Assembly (NCBI GenBank): GCA_029891345.1
Contig: CM056995.1
Location: 220,064,260-220,128,259, forward strand
Length of the DNA stretch: 64,000 bases
DNA from: Dryococelus australis
Lineage: Eukaryota > Arthropoda > Insecta > Phasmatodea > Phasmatidae
Reading direction: 5' to 3'
The translations under genes were made by a program, and so were the position numbers. Below, piece by piece: positions 23,121 to 33,256 of the stretch. The notes under the pieces were generated by a model. The model was given only the letters and a program-made list of their open reading frames with translations. It was not told the DNA's origin and made no database searches. Numbering within the stretch: position 1 is the stretch's first letter; each line of letters opens with the position of its first letter.

Positions 23121-24323
23121 TGTCCCACGTGATGTCTTCCAAAGACTATCCAGCACATCTGTGCTAATTTTTTTGATGGTGTTTCTAATATTTTCTTTTA
23201 TTGTAATCATTATTGTGTGAAGTGATTTTGTTGTAATAACCACTACCACCACAAATCGCAAATAACTTGTAAGTACTACATCTAAGCTAAAACACAAATA
23301 AATATAAACATAGTGCTCAAGATGTATGGCACATTATGCTCATTAGTACAATAATGCTTATTTGTTTAGGATAAGAGTTTCTCTGGGTCTTGCATACATG
23401 TAAATAAAATTTGAACATTTTTCAAGTGTTCTGATGTAGCACACAACTCAAATATAAAAGTGACTGACACAACCTCAGATTGAAACTGTCATAATATTGT
23501 GGCATATGTATAAATAACACGGTTATGCACTACGTGCTAACATTTCCCTAAATTCTCATAAAAGAGTATTTGTATTAAACGTAAGAAGTGTTCATTTGTT
23601 TCATATTTTCATTAGTGTTAACAAGTGCCCATTTCATCTCATTATCAAAGTGTATGTTAATTTTATGGTCTATCTCATTCAGGCGGGAACGCTGTGCAAG
23701 GCAGCCGGCACACACGGCATGTAACAGTAGTAGCATCTTGGAAACAGAGTGGTCCAGACGTCGCACGCAGCCTATCTAGGCCTTCATCAACCTTTGATCA
23801 TTAACTGAAATAGTCATACCTTTTACAGGAATATAAATTAATTGTTTTTCTGCCTGGAGAGTGTGCCACCCCACAACTTAACTTTCTTTTATGCAGCTGA
23901 GCATAATTTTGCATTAATTTACCATTTTGGCTTTGCACCATTTTTGCACAGCTTCACAGCTCTCTGAGTTAAAGTGGTGTATTAACTGGTTAGTGCCTCT
24001 TCAGAGGAATTACATGAAATAACATGTTGGTATCAGTAAAATATGCACGTTATTTTTTCTCCAACCGCTTCGAGGCTGCTTAACCAATTTCACCTTTCGG
24101 AATACAAGGTGTTGGAGATTGCCAGAGCAGTCTCTGTGCGGAAGTGAAAAAGCATTGAGAGGGGCTATGAACAACTTTCACCAGCCTAGGCCTAAGGATT
24201 ACAGAACTACTGATGCTGTATCATCAGAGGGGTTCACATCCAGGGCCGACAACCACATGCCCTTCGTCCTCGTGCACCCTTAGGAAGTATAACCATCTGG
24301 CAGGCCTTTGTCCTAGACTGTCC
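23121..24323 (+). repeat. Element A 3' LTR, 3'-truncated
   Basis: It matches the 5' LTR from TGTCCCACGTGATGTCT to GTCCTAGAC. A stretch at about 23680-23770 (GCGGGAACGCTGTGCAAGG...) is absent from the 5' copy and may be a small insertion. The bases matching the last 60-75 of the 5' LTR are missing; AT-rich DNA starts instead. Confidence 0.88.
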
Positions 24324-25169
24324 AATTTTTCTTTGAAATCCCATGAATTGTCAAGGAAATTTAAACTAAAAACAAGCAAATTTTAGTTTATATTCGAAGC
24401 TCTAATAATGTTCAAAAAATGTCTTCTATTTTTTCAAGTGAGTGCAACTTTTCGTGCCACTTTTTAAAACAACAAATTTAAGACAAAATCAAGAAAATTT
24501 TTCTATTTTAAGCAACATTTTCAAGTTTCAATTTATGCAATGTTACTACATTGCTAATTTTTTTAAATTTATATTTTTCTAATTTTTATGTAAATTTAAG
24601 CTAAATCTGTAATCTAAATCAAACAAATTTAAGCTAAAAAAAAGAAAAAAGAAAATTGAAGCTAAAATCTACAAGCTAAATTAAGTGAAAAGGGTATTTG
24701 ATAGATACAAATCAATAGAATTGATATATTTAAAGATAATTTTAAATCAGGCATATATTTTCCTTTTTAATTTTTTTAAATCTTTATTTGTTATAAAAAT
24801 GTGTTTCTCATTAATTAGCTTTAAAGCTTTTTTATTTTAAAAATATTTACATAGCAATCTGGTGATGTAATTTTATATTTACTATCTAGAATACAACTAT
24901 CTTTTTTCCCTAATTTAGATTCATATGATTTAAACTCGGTTGCAACATACTTTTAATTTTTTATAGATCTTATAGTTTAGTCAATCAATTTTTTTTGTTT
25001 TATTTACAAAGAAAATAATTTTAATAAGATAGTGAAAAAATGATTGTATAATATTTAAATGATAAAAACTGAAGTGTGTCATATAGTCACGTCATTGATA
25101 TTCTAAATATTCAGTAATTTTTTTCCTTTTCATAAAATTTATTTTATTATAAATTAAAAAGTATAATCA
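24324..25169. other. AT-rich left flank of the Polinton block
   Basis: No gene is visible. The word AAGCTAAA or TTTAAGCTAAA recurs at about 24595-24680. A hairpin TTAAACTAAAA...TTTTAGTTTA lies at about 24360-24393. A terminal inverted repeat would be expected at this edge of an intact element, but no match is apparent at 30.49 kb. Confidence 0.4.
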
Positions 25170-25595
25170 ATGCCCTCTTACAAAATAGAAATTAATAACA
25201 TTTGTAAAAATTGTGGTAATGCATTAAAACCAGAAAGTTCTTTCTCACATTATGGCACAAAAGATAAGCTTTTTAACCTGTAAAAATGTTGTTTTGAATA
25301 TGGTCAAAACCATAATGACTTAAAAAAAGAAAAATTTCTATGTGAATGTGGAAATAGGTTTATAATTTACATTTCAATAAGCATAAAGATACTAAATCAC
25401 ACAATACAACATTATATATTCTATTTAAAATTCAACATGGTGATTATTCAACAAAGAAATGAAGAGAATAAAATTAGAATAAATCTATAAAATTATTTTC
25501 TCCCCATAAAACTACTAAGGATGACTCATTATACAAAAGCTTTAAAATTGTACGAATATATGGGTACTAAAACAGGGTTACCAATTGATAATTAA
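25170..25595 (+). pseudogene. Small Cys/His zinc-finger ORF in the Polinton block
   Basis: From an ATG at 25170 the frame reads a CKNCG knuckle, then hits a stop at about 25279. In the continuing region a second finger begins CECGNRF (about 25341) and, after a frame change, two histidines spaced like a C2H2 finger follow. Small zinc-finger ORFs are common accessory genes in Polintons and related viruses. I cannot assign a role. Confidence 0.4.
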
Positions 25596-25689
25596 AGTTT
25601 TAACATTTAACTTTTTTTTACCTACAAATTTTAAACTATGTTTAATTCTTTTCAACTTATTATATTTTGTTGAGTTCTTTATTTTATTG

Positions 25690-26080
25690 TGTTCTTATAA
25701 ATTTTGCATTCTTATTAATTAAAATGTTATCATCAATTTAAATACTTGGTCGATTTTATTCCTTTATCTTAAGTATTTTTTATATTTTTTTCAACTTCAA
25801 ATTTTTGTAATTTTACTAAATTTGTATTTTTATAATACATACAAATACCATCATTTAAATACTTCTTCGATTTTATTCGTTTATATTTTTATTTTTTATG
25901 TATTTAGTTAATTTTAAGTTTTTTGTAATCTTATTAAATTTGTATTCTTATAAATTAAACCAGTATCATCAATTTTAATACTTATTTGATTTTATTTCTT
26001 TATATTTATTATTGTTTATACTTTTCATTAAATTGATATTTTTGTAATTTTATTAAATGGGGTTTTTATAAATAAACAAA
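25690..26080. repeat. Tandem repeat, unit about 116-120 bp, AT-rich
   Basis: The block AATACTT....GATTTTATTC.TTTAT recurs at about 25741, 25857 and 25977. Each copy is accompanied by TTTTTGTAAT.TTA.TAAAT and TATAAAT....AA. The repeats separate the zinc-finger ORF from the SAP-like ORF. Confidence 0.8.
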
Positions 26081-26081
26081 T

Positions 26082-26450
26082 ATGGCGATGTACAATTCAA
26101 TAATTAATTTATATGAAAAGAGTGTGTGTGAGTTGAGATCTATAGGAAAATAATAAAAAGTAAAGAAGATATGCAAATTAAGCAAAGAGGATTTAATTAA
26201 ATATGTTTTTTTCTCAGTCTGCAAACATGAAAATATCATTTGGAAAAAATATACGGATAATTTAAATAATTTAAGAGTTGTAGAATTAAAGGCTAAAGAG
26301 AAAAGCTTTAATATAAATAATACACAGAGACTGAGAAAAGATGATTTAATGACAACTCTTATACCATTTATTTAAAATGAACTACAAAGAACAATTTTGT
26401 AAATTTATCATTTTCAAATTACAAAATCTCCAGAAGAAAAAATTAAATAA
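26082..26450 (+). pseudogene. SAP-motif-like ORF fragment upstream of PolB
   Basis: Starting at an ATG at 26082, a short helix-rich segment containing CELRSIG is followed, after frame changes, by SKEDLIKYV. A second set, NNTQRLRKDDLMTTLI, lies at about 26310-26360. Both resemble the helix-extended loop-helix of SAP DNA-binding motifs (Leu-x-x-Leu...Gly...Lys-x-x-Leu). Such segments sit near the polymerase gene in some Polintons. The reading is degraded, so the call is tentative. Confidence 0.35.
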
Positions 26451-26499
26451 CTATTCCCATTTCCTAGTAATATGTTTAATGAGCATATGGAAAGGAGAC

Positions 26500-27572
26500 C
26501 ACGTTCGAAATTTGCGAAGTAAGTCGTAATTTAATAGGAGACTTAGACATTTGGCAAACAAAATAAAGTATAACATAAATAATTTAGAAGGATATTCTAC
26601 ATAAAAATGGCTGCTGTTCGAGAAGCCCTACATAAAACAATGAAAACTGTAAAAATTTAACTGGCTACAAAAATGGTGATCAAATCAGAATATATGCAAG
26701 AGATCAGAATTTTCACCATACAATTTCATCAGCAAGAAGATACAATTTAAATGCTGAAAATTTACCCGACCAAATTGAAAAAATTATTACATCTCACGAA
26801 AATGTAGATATAAAGGAAACTTGTTTAGATATTGATGTTTATAAGTTACCAAGAGGAAATGGAAAAAGTAAAAGAAATGGCAATTTAGTCAAAGATATAA
26901 GAGCAAAACAATGTATTAACAAAACTAATATTACTGACAATTTATGTGAACCTGGAGCAATAATTACAGCTTTAACATACAAAACTAATATCATTATGGA
27001 TAGAGAATCCACATACAATGAACTTATTTAAATGAGAAAAAGAAAAAAATTGGAATAAGAATTTACTCGTGAACTGTGCAAAACAATGGGTAAAAATTGT
27101 GAAATTAGATTCAGTTTGGAAGATTTTGTGGAAGCAGAAAATTTTCTAAATGTTCATGTTAAAATTGTTTCAGATGAATAATTCAAATAAATTTTACAAT
27201 CTGGTTAAAAAAACAACTATTTATTTATATTTACATGATGAACAATGTGATGTAATTAATATGAATGAAAGCATTTTTATGAAGCGTTTATTATTGTAAA
27301 TATTGTGACAAATTGTGCAACAGTAAAAAATCAACATAAGTGTAAAAAATAATAAAAATATATGTATTTTGTGCAAAAAAGCACAACACAAAAAAGGTTT
27401 GGATTTGAAGTGCAAATTAGAATATTTTGCCAAAAATATAATAGATATTGTTTTGGAAAAAAATGTTTTAACAAAACTCGATGACATATGTAAAATGGTT
27501 TATATGTGTAAAACTTCTAACAAAATATGTTTGATAAATAAAAACACATTTTTAGTTATGCCAAATGTATGA
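26500..27572 (+). pseudogene. polB: Protein-primed DNA polymerase B, N-terminal part, broken
   Basis: Several phases together show the N-terminal and exonuclease-proximal region that I associate with Polinton-type PolB. Visible pieces are DQIRIYARDQNFHHTISS, CLDIDVYKLPRGNGKSK, DNLCEPGAIITALTY, FTRELCKTMG, FSLEDFVEAENFLNVHVKI, an LHDEQCDVINM-like segment, and a Cys-rich end in an open frame at 27369-27572 containing CKKAQHKKGLDLKCK. The known enzyme replicates the element using a terminal protein as primer. The polymerase palm motifs are not present downstream: the region simply stops, and opposite-strand genes begin. Stops and frameshifts occur about every 100 bp. Assignment to PolB is by motif recognition and should be tested by profile search. 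Confidence 0.65.
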
Positions 27573-27904
27573 ATTGTTCGGAATTTGTGAAAACAGATTA
27601 GCGTAAATATTACTTGCAAAATAGTCACAAAATAGAGTATTCCTATCGTAGTCATAAATACATCAAAATAATAATTACATATTTCATTTTTCTTCACTTT
27701 AAAAGTTAAATTTCCACCTCTGATAACACTAAAAGGCTAACTGTAATCTATATTTCCATTAGAATTCATAGAAACATTCAAATTATAATGATACACAGAA
27801 ATATCAGTACTTATATTATGAACAGTACATCTCATCATAAAATAAGAGGAGTTTAGACCACTATCTAAATTAAAAACTTTTCATTTTTATTCCAATTCGC
27901 ATGT

Positions 27905-27956
27905 AAATACAATATATATTATATATATATATATATATAATATATTATATATATAA
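27905..27956. repeat. AT dinucleotide tract able to fold back on itself
   Basis: ATATATATTATATATATATATATATATAATATATTATATATATA lies between the convergent gene sets of the Polinton block, where a bidirectional termination region would be expected. Confidence 0.6.
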
Positions 27957-27974
27957 AGATTTTTCTTCCTTACA

Positions 27975-28740
27975 TTTTTCTATTTTCGAGTTAACAAGTA
28001 TATCACAATGATTCGTAACTGATTGGTTTAAATTTTGTAATTTAACATCTAATTATTTATGAAAAAGCTCTTTGCTTTTTTCAACTTTTACGTTAACAAT
28101 GTATCGCAATAATTCAAAACTGATTTGTTAAAATTTTGTAATTTATTAGCTATTTATTTATCAGAAAGTCTTTTATTGATTGCATCTTTTCCATCTATAA
28201 GATCAGCAGTATTATTAACTCTACAATCATGGAGAGACATATAATCTTTTGCATAAACAAAAACTTAACTTTTTGATCTTGTAAAGCAGAAACAACAATA
28301 TTGCATTTTGAATCTTGGTATGTTTTAATGCATACACAGAAGCAATAATATTGTATTTTGAATCTACATATTTTTTTAGGCATAATTAGCTATTTATTTA
28401 CCGAAACATCTGTTATTGACTGAGCCTTTTACGTTTATAGGATCAACTAAACTGGCAATTCTACGATTTTGAGAGAAACATAATTTTTTTTAGAACTAAG
28501 ATCTTTACTTATTTGATCTTGTAAAGCAGAAGCTATAGTATCGAATCTTGAATTTACATTATTTTTTTCAAACATAAGCAGAATTAATGGTATCGAATCT
28601 TGAAACCTTTTTTAAAAGCATAATTAGAAACAATAGTTTTGTATCTTGAATCTAAATCTTTTTAAAATCCGAAACAATAGTGTTTATTTTTGTATCAACG
28701 ATTTTTTTAAATTTTTGTTGAAAGTGACTAAGTACTCATT
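27975..28740 (-). pseudogene. Repetitive coiled-coil-like ORF of the Polinton block
   Basis: On the minus strand the region codes, in pieces, for a repeated pattern such as DSKCNIVVSALQDQ with Ile/Val/Leu at heptad-like spacing. The DNA repeats itself: TTGATCTTGTAAAGCAGAA at about 28274 and 28516, TTAGCTATTTATTTA at about 28146 and 28387, and related GAATCTTG/GAATCTA words. The repeat period is about 240 bp. Repetitive coiled-coil proteins occur among the structural or attachment proteins of large DNA elements, but nothing here proves that. One open frame, 28195-28383, is 62 codons. Confidence 0.4.
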
Positions 28741-28789
28741 TAAATTTTCAGCTTAAGTGTCAAAGTTTTCATATAAATACTTGTATAAT

Positions 28790-29230
28790 GGTTCTCCAAA
28801 TATATCCATCATTTAATATTAAAGAAATTATATCATTACACTTTAATTCTCTCGAAAAAAGTTATGATACAATTATACATAGTTGTCCATGTGTAACTGA
28901 ATAAAAGTTCTGAATTCCATTATCATTGTTATAAACTTTGCTATTTATGAAGTAATTAATTAAATTACTAGAATTATTGCCTCCAAAGAATCAAAATAGT
29001 AAACTTTATCATTTTCTTTAAAATAACAAACACAATGAGTACCTGCATTTGATAAAATGTTGACATTAACAACAGCACAATCATTTATGTGTATTCTTTT
29101 TGTCAATTCATCAATCATATCAACATTTCCGAAGTATTTATATTTAATATTTTTTACATGTTTTTGATTATTGTAATTAGATAATGGTGATATTGTTAGT
29201 TTTCTTTTTTTGGTCGTCCTCTTTTTGCAA
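28790..29230 (-). pseudogene. Adenovirus-type cysteine protease of the Polinton block
   Basis: On the minus strand an almost open frame contains, in the order of the family, the catalytic His in GTHCVCYF (codon near 29036), the catalytic acid in YYFDS (codon near 28991) and, after a single-base frameshift just beyond that Asp, the catalytic Cys in HGQLC (codon near 28877). A basic segment rich in Lys/Arg (KRGRPKKRK type) precedes it. In Polintons this protease processes capsid proteins. The catalytic residues are all kept and the frameshift is the main visible damage, so it is one of the better preserved genes in the block. Spacing and motif set make the family call good. Confidence 0.8.
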
Positions 29231-29640
29231 CTAAGCCACTTCCTGATTTATTTTCTATTGCTAAATTATGTCTGAATTGTTCTTCTAATTCTTTTTTTAT
29301 TTTTTGTAGTTTGTTCAACAGATTTGTAAATTGCAGTAACGCCTACAACTAAAACTCCAATAGCACTTAATCTTCAAATATAATTGGTAAAAATCCTTCA
29401 TGATGTAAACCACTTCCAGAATTTTCTTTTAGTATTTTTTTGAGTATTGGTATTGACAAAATTAATATGAAACCTTTTCCTTCTCTTAATTATTAATTTT
29501 TTCTCTCAAGTTGACCTTTTGTTAAAAAAGTATATCTATACCCAAGTCTCTAAGTTAGACAATAGGTATATTAAAAGTCATATTTGTTATCTTCATTTAT
29601 ATGAAAAAAAAAATAATAATTAAACATTTTAATACCCCAT
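29231..29640 (-). pseudogene. Degraded segment between PLA2 and protease
   Basis: Pieces on the minus strand include a Gly-Ser-Gly-Leu motif twice (near 29240 and 29415) and a hydrophobic GFLPII segment. Small membrane or capsid-associated ORFs lie here in related elements. I do not recognise the gene. Confidence 0.3.
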
Positions 29641-30490
29641 CCTAATTTTATTTTTGTAAACATGGTCGAAGCAACAGCTACAGAAGCAATTTTTTCACCA
29701 ATTGAAATATTTTAATCTAACATAATTACATTTGCTTCTTTTTGTAAAATGTTCTCAGATCCATGACTAGATTCTAAATCTCTATGATTTCTATAAGCAA
29801 TATTGTGATATTTGCACGCTTCATCTAATTTATTTATTCCATTTTCTAATTTTTCCATTCCTTTGGTTTAGTTTTGTAAATGGGCGACAATAATTATAGC
29901 CTGGCAAATGCATTTCAGGCAAATTTAAATTGTCTATTGTTCAATTAATTATGCCTTTGTCGTGTTCTGAATCCAAAAAGAATGTGGAATAACATTTAAT
30001 ACGCTTATAAGATATGGAATTCCTTTTGGATTATTAATAACAAATTTGGAAAATGTATTGTTTAACATATTCATTATCCGTAATTTGCATTGTAATAACA
30101 GTTATTTCCAACATTTTCTTCACCATGAATAACTAATAATCTATGGATCAGTTTTCTAACATCGCCCATCCAAATGTATTCTTTTCGCAAACTATCGCAC
30201 TTTTGATGCCTTCTCCAGATTTAGGAGAATTCGGGAAAATCATTCTTTTTGGTGCATTTAGCACTGATTTTGAATGTGATTATTTTATATATTGATCATA
30301 AATTGGTTTAATTATATTTGCGTACTTCCAAATTTTATTCGAGTTTATTTGCATATTAGAATTATATTCTTGAAAAGCTCCATTTGTTGATAAAAAAAAA
30401 ATGTGTTAAGAAATTAGAATGTTCTTTTCATAATTTATATTCTCGATCTTTAACAAATAGTTTATAATGTATCATTAATTTTGTATCTTA
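29640..30490 (-). pseudogene. Parvovirus-type phospholipase A2 domain protein of the Polinton block
   Basis: The minus strand shows the calcium-loop-like LPGYNYC (near 29900), then KLDEACKYHNIAY (about 29792-29830), followed by GEKIASVAVAST, in the order of the VP1u-type secreted PLA2 domain found in parvoviruses and many Polintons. The family catalytic dyad is His-Asp; here the Asp codon reads Asn (near 29803), so the site is dead. Upstream, at about 30000-30060, lies NPKGIPYLISVLNV, which I associate with the start of the same protein. Further upstream (30080-30230) is a helix-like segment with GDVRKLIHRLLVIH. The domain is thought to help particles cross membranes in viruses that carry it. 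Confidence 0.75.
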
Positions 30491-30497
30491 ATGTAAA

Positions 30498-31194
30498 TGA
30501 TGACATGTATGCTCCTATGCATAATAAATACATAAATATTGTTGTGTGTTGTTATGTCGAAAAATGAGAAAAAGTGTATGCGTTTAATTTCCTGTGACGA
30601 CACTCGTATTTCACTGAAAAGGGGCGGGACTATGGCCTGTCCTCTACGATATATGTGTAGCTCTCTGTGGCAAACTGGGTGGCTTCCCTAGTTAACTATG
30701 TTGCAATAATTGCTGAAACTCACTGTAATTACTCTAATTAAATTATGCTACTAGGGAGCTGCTCGCCACTTTGCACTTATGCTGGGAATATTATTTCCCA
30801 TCTTTTGACACCTCTTGGCGACACATTGCACTCGGGATTCGGCAACGAGGCCAACTGACATCGCGCATAATGAAAAGCCTTCGGATAAAGTGGTGCTGCC
30901 TATTCCAGTGTGCCCTCCAATGGCTGTTGCATTGAACGATCGTGACTTTACGGGAAACACCCATTTGGGCCGCATATCAATTTATTATGAGAGTTTACTC
31001 TCATAATAAATTTAAAATTTGGAGACCCGCGGCCCCCAGGTAGCAGATCGTCAAGAAAAGTCTAAACCTGCCGCTCTTGTCGACATGCACTGGTCGGGAC
31101 CGCTACCTAATGATGATCAGTCGAGTGTTGATGTGTGGTTAATGCATTTGCGGTGGTACAAAAAGGCACAAGGGATACATTGACGCCTGGAACA
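30498..31194 (-). repeat. Element B 3' LTR, outer end missing
   Basis: On the minus strand it begins TGTTCCAGGCGTC immediately after the purine tract. It aligns with the right-hand copy over its whole length. Shared + strand blocks include CTTTGCACTTATGCTGGGAATATTAT, CATCTTTTGACACCTCT and GGAAACACCCATTTGGGCCGCATAT. The left limit is where homology to 37228 ends. Confidence 0.85.
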
Positions 31195-31198
31195 CGCC

Positions 31199-31214
31199 AA
31201 ACGCCCCCCTCTGT
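31199..31214 (-). other. Element B polypurine tract
   Basis: On the minus strand AGACAGAGGGGGGCG lies directly before the TG of the 3' LTR, and the pol tail frame runs into it, as in element E1. Confidence 0.6.
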
Positions 31215-32215
31215 CTGTTTGGTCATCGCAGACCCCCAAGGAACTCTCACGCCTCTAGGCGCAACAGGATGCCGGCAGTCGCAGCTGGTTGTGGGACCTC
31301 AGGTTGTAAGGCCCACGGTGATGATGTGCTGTGCTGCCTGTCGGTGCTCCAAGGCGATGGCATTGCTGATGCTGGTGAAGTGCCGCTGCACATTCTCGCC
31401 GAGAGAGGGATTGGTCCCTTGCAAGTAGTGCACGCTGGCCAATGAAGATAATGCAGATGCTTGGAGGGGCGGGGAGGTGTCGAGACCTGCTCTGCCGTCG
31501 TATCGTCGCCACTGCTGCTGATGCTGCAAATGCTTTTCGGACCTCGTGATGTTCCCTGTTCTGGTGAGGAGAAAGATATGTGGTCCATTGATGGGCTTGA
31601 TGTTCCTCCTGCTGCACCTTCCCATGCGCCATAGATGCGGTCCTCCAATGCAAAGTCAGCTGGTATTATTGTCCTCGTCGGCATCGTAGCATGGTCTTGT
31701 GCGCAGTTTCCCTGTGGGCTTTTCAGGCCCGCAGTTGCCCCCATTGACTCAGTTTGTGTGACATCGTCCGAAGTCAGTGTTCCTACACTAGGTGCCACGA
31801 CACTCCGGACTAGGTCATTCCATTTTGCAGCGCCTGCGATGTTAATGTATTCTTCTAATGGGGATAGTGTGACCTCTTCCTTTCGCTACTCTTCTTCCCC
31901 TGCCACCCTTATGGGTGTATGACTGCCGGGTGTTGCAGTTGGGAAAAGGTACCAAAGAGCATTCTCGTCTGTGATTGAGCTTGCTTCTGCATCATCATTG
32001 GGCGTACTTACCATTTGCTCTTGGCCATTGGGCCCTTCTTCTTGCTAAGGAGTGTCGGCACTGGGTCCTTGAATGGCCAGGCGAAGGTCGTTGCAGTATA
32101 TGGCCACCTTGCATCTGCTGCTGACCTTTGTGAGGTATGTGGTGTATCCCAGCACTTCGACAACATGTGGCTCACTCTAATTAGGAGTAAACCCTGAGAA
32201 AAAGTTGTGCTTTGC
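31215..32215 (-). pseudogene. Element B pol C-terminal tail
   Basis: Low-complexity frames rich in Ser, Thr, Pro, Gly and Ala (for example 31798-31247, 183 codons) follow integrase and stop just before the purine tract. Composition and position match the tails of elements E1 and A. No domain is recognised. Confidence 0.5.
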
Positions 32216-32218
32216 ACT

Positions 32219-33250
32219 TCAGGTTGTGCTCGCAGACATAAACCAGTTGTCCGGACTTGAGTCTCCTTGGTGGAAAGGTTGTTGCTGGTAACCATTATCC
32301 AATGTACCTTTCCTGTTGTATGCATGCATTTTGCAAGTCTTGTTCTCGGTGCTGTCGCCTACCTGCTGCACTTCTGTTGCTTTGTTGTTTGCCTGTCTGA
32401 TTCTGAATTCTGCAGGGAGGGGCAGTTCCTTTCCCTGGAGTTTGGCGGTTGGTGACTGACCTGTGACTATGTTCACCCTCCGTCTGATGGTGAATAAGGC
32501 TGCGGGCAGATGTTCGGCCCAACTAGAGTGGTTGTCCCCTACCAACAGGAGCAACTGAGTCTCGAAGGCTTGGTTTCGCCTCTCCATTGGATTGGTCCGC
32601 GGGTGGTACACTGCCATTATATGATGTTGGACTACCCACTTGGTGCACAATTCCCCCCAATACTCGCATGTGAACTGTGTACCATTGTCCGTTATGAGTG
32701 TGCATGGGTAGCCCCATTGGGGGTATAATTCGTTCTCCAGTACACAGGCTATGTTGCGTGCCCATGCATTGGAAACTGGGTATGCTTCCATCTGTCTTGA
32801 AAATGAATCACGTACAAGTATGAACCTCTTGCCATAAGGGGTGCATGGATATGATCACATCAGGTCCAGCAAGATGGACTCGAATAGCTCCTGCAGCTTC
32901 CATGGCTGTTGTGTGATGCCATCTGCTCTCCTACTCTTGCAGAGGTTACACTTTACTCACCCCCTCACGAATTTCCGGATGTCTCTGGTCATGCCGGGGC
33001 AGTGGAAATGGTTCTGTACATTCCTTGTGGTTTGTGATGCACCAGGGTGGCCTGAAAATCATGCATTATGTGCATAATGTAGAACCTATGTTCGTGCACT
33101 TTTGGGCACATATAGGCACCAGGTTGCCTCAGGTCTACCCATTCGTGACTCTATGCATGTGCCGTTCATGCGCCACAATTCCTGGTCACTCTGAATGATG
33201 GACTTGACATGGTGTTGGGTATCTGTGCCCTTCTGTTTAACAGCATGAAC
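32219..33250 (-). pseudogene. Element B integrase, broken
   Basis: The zinc-binding part (about 33070-32930) shows FSGHPGASQTTRNV and the Cys pair CNLCKS. The core contains ILLDLM (weakened first-Asp block), LITDNGTQFT with the second Asp and YHPRTNPMERRNQ with the catalytic Glu, at the expected spacing. After it come HLPAALFTIRRRVNIVTGQSP and LQGKELPLP, as in element A (DRDLPLLGEY). The 190-codon open frame 32791-32219 covers the core. Upstream frames are interrupted. Compared with element A the core is better preserved, though the protein cannot be made whole. Confidence 0.85.
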
Positions 33251-33256
33251 ACTTTT

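Larger units (their letters stand above)
15710..24323 (+). mobile_element. Element A: near full-length, inactive Ty3/gypsy LTR retrotransposon
   Basis: The parts lie in canonical order on +: 5' LTR 15710-16980, PBS at 16982, gag to about 19300, protease, RT, RNase H, integrase and a pol tail to about 23090. A polypurine tract at 23095-23112 and a 3' LTR 23121-24323 follow. The two LTRs match over most of their length with many differences, so the insertion is old. All reading frames are broken and the RT catalytic site is altered. The 3' LTR lacks its last 60-75 bases where the AT-rich Polinton DNA begins. Confidence 0.9.
24324..30497. mobile_element. Degraded Maverick/Polinton (or adintovirus-like) element
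   Basis: This block is strikingly AT-rich with sharp edges against both neighbouring LTRs. It holds pieces of several genes typical of Maverick/Polinton elements. On + are a Cys/His finger ORF, a SAP-like ORF and the N-terminal part of protein-primed DNA polymerase B. On - are a PLA2-domain protein, an adenovirus-type cysteine protease and a coiled-coil repeat region. The two gene sets converge near 27.6-28.0 kb. I could not find the polymerase catalytic domain, integrase, packaging ATPase or major capsid gene. Every reading frame is interrupted. The class assignment rests on PLA2, protease and PolB together. Confidence 0.75.

Noticed and set aside
24324-30497. Mitochondrial or bacterial DNA as the source of the AT-rich block
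   Set aside because: No rRNA, tRNA or respiratory genes; PLA2, protease and PolB motifs fit a Polinton much better.
30751-31020. Plus-strand reading of the element B LTR as a + element with PBS-like TGGAGACCC (31020) and TGGTGACCC (37750)
   Set aside because: Homology between the two copies continues about 175 bp past these sites to a minus-strand TG next to a purine tract. Gag and integrase are also on the minus strand, so these sites lie inside the LTR.
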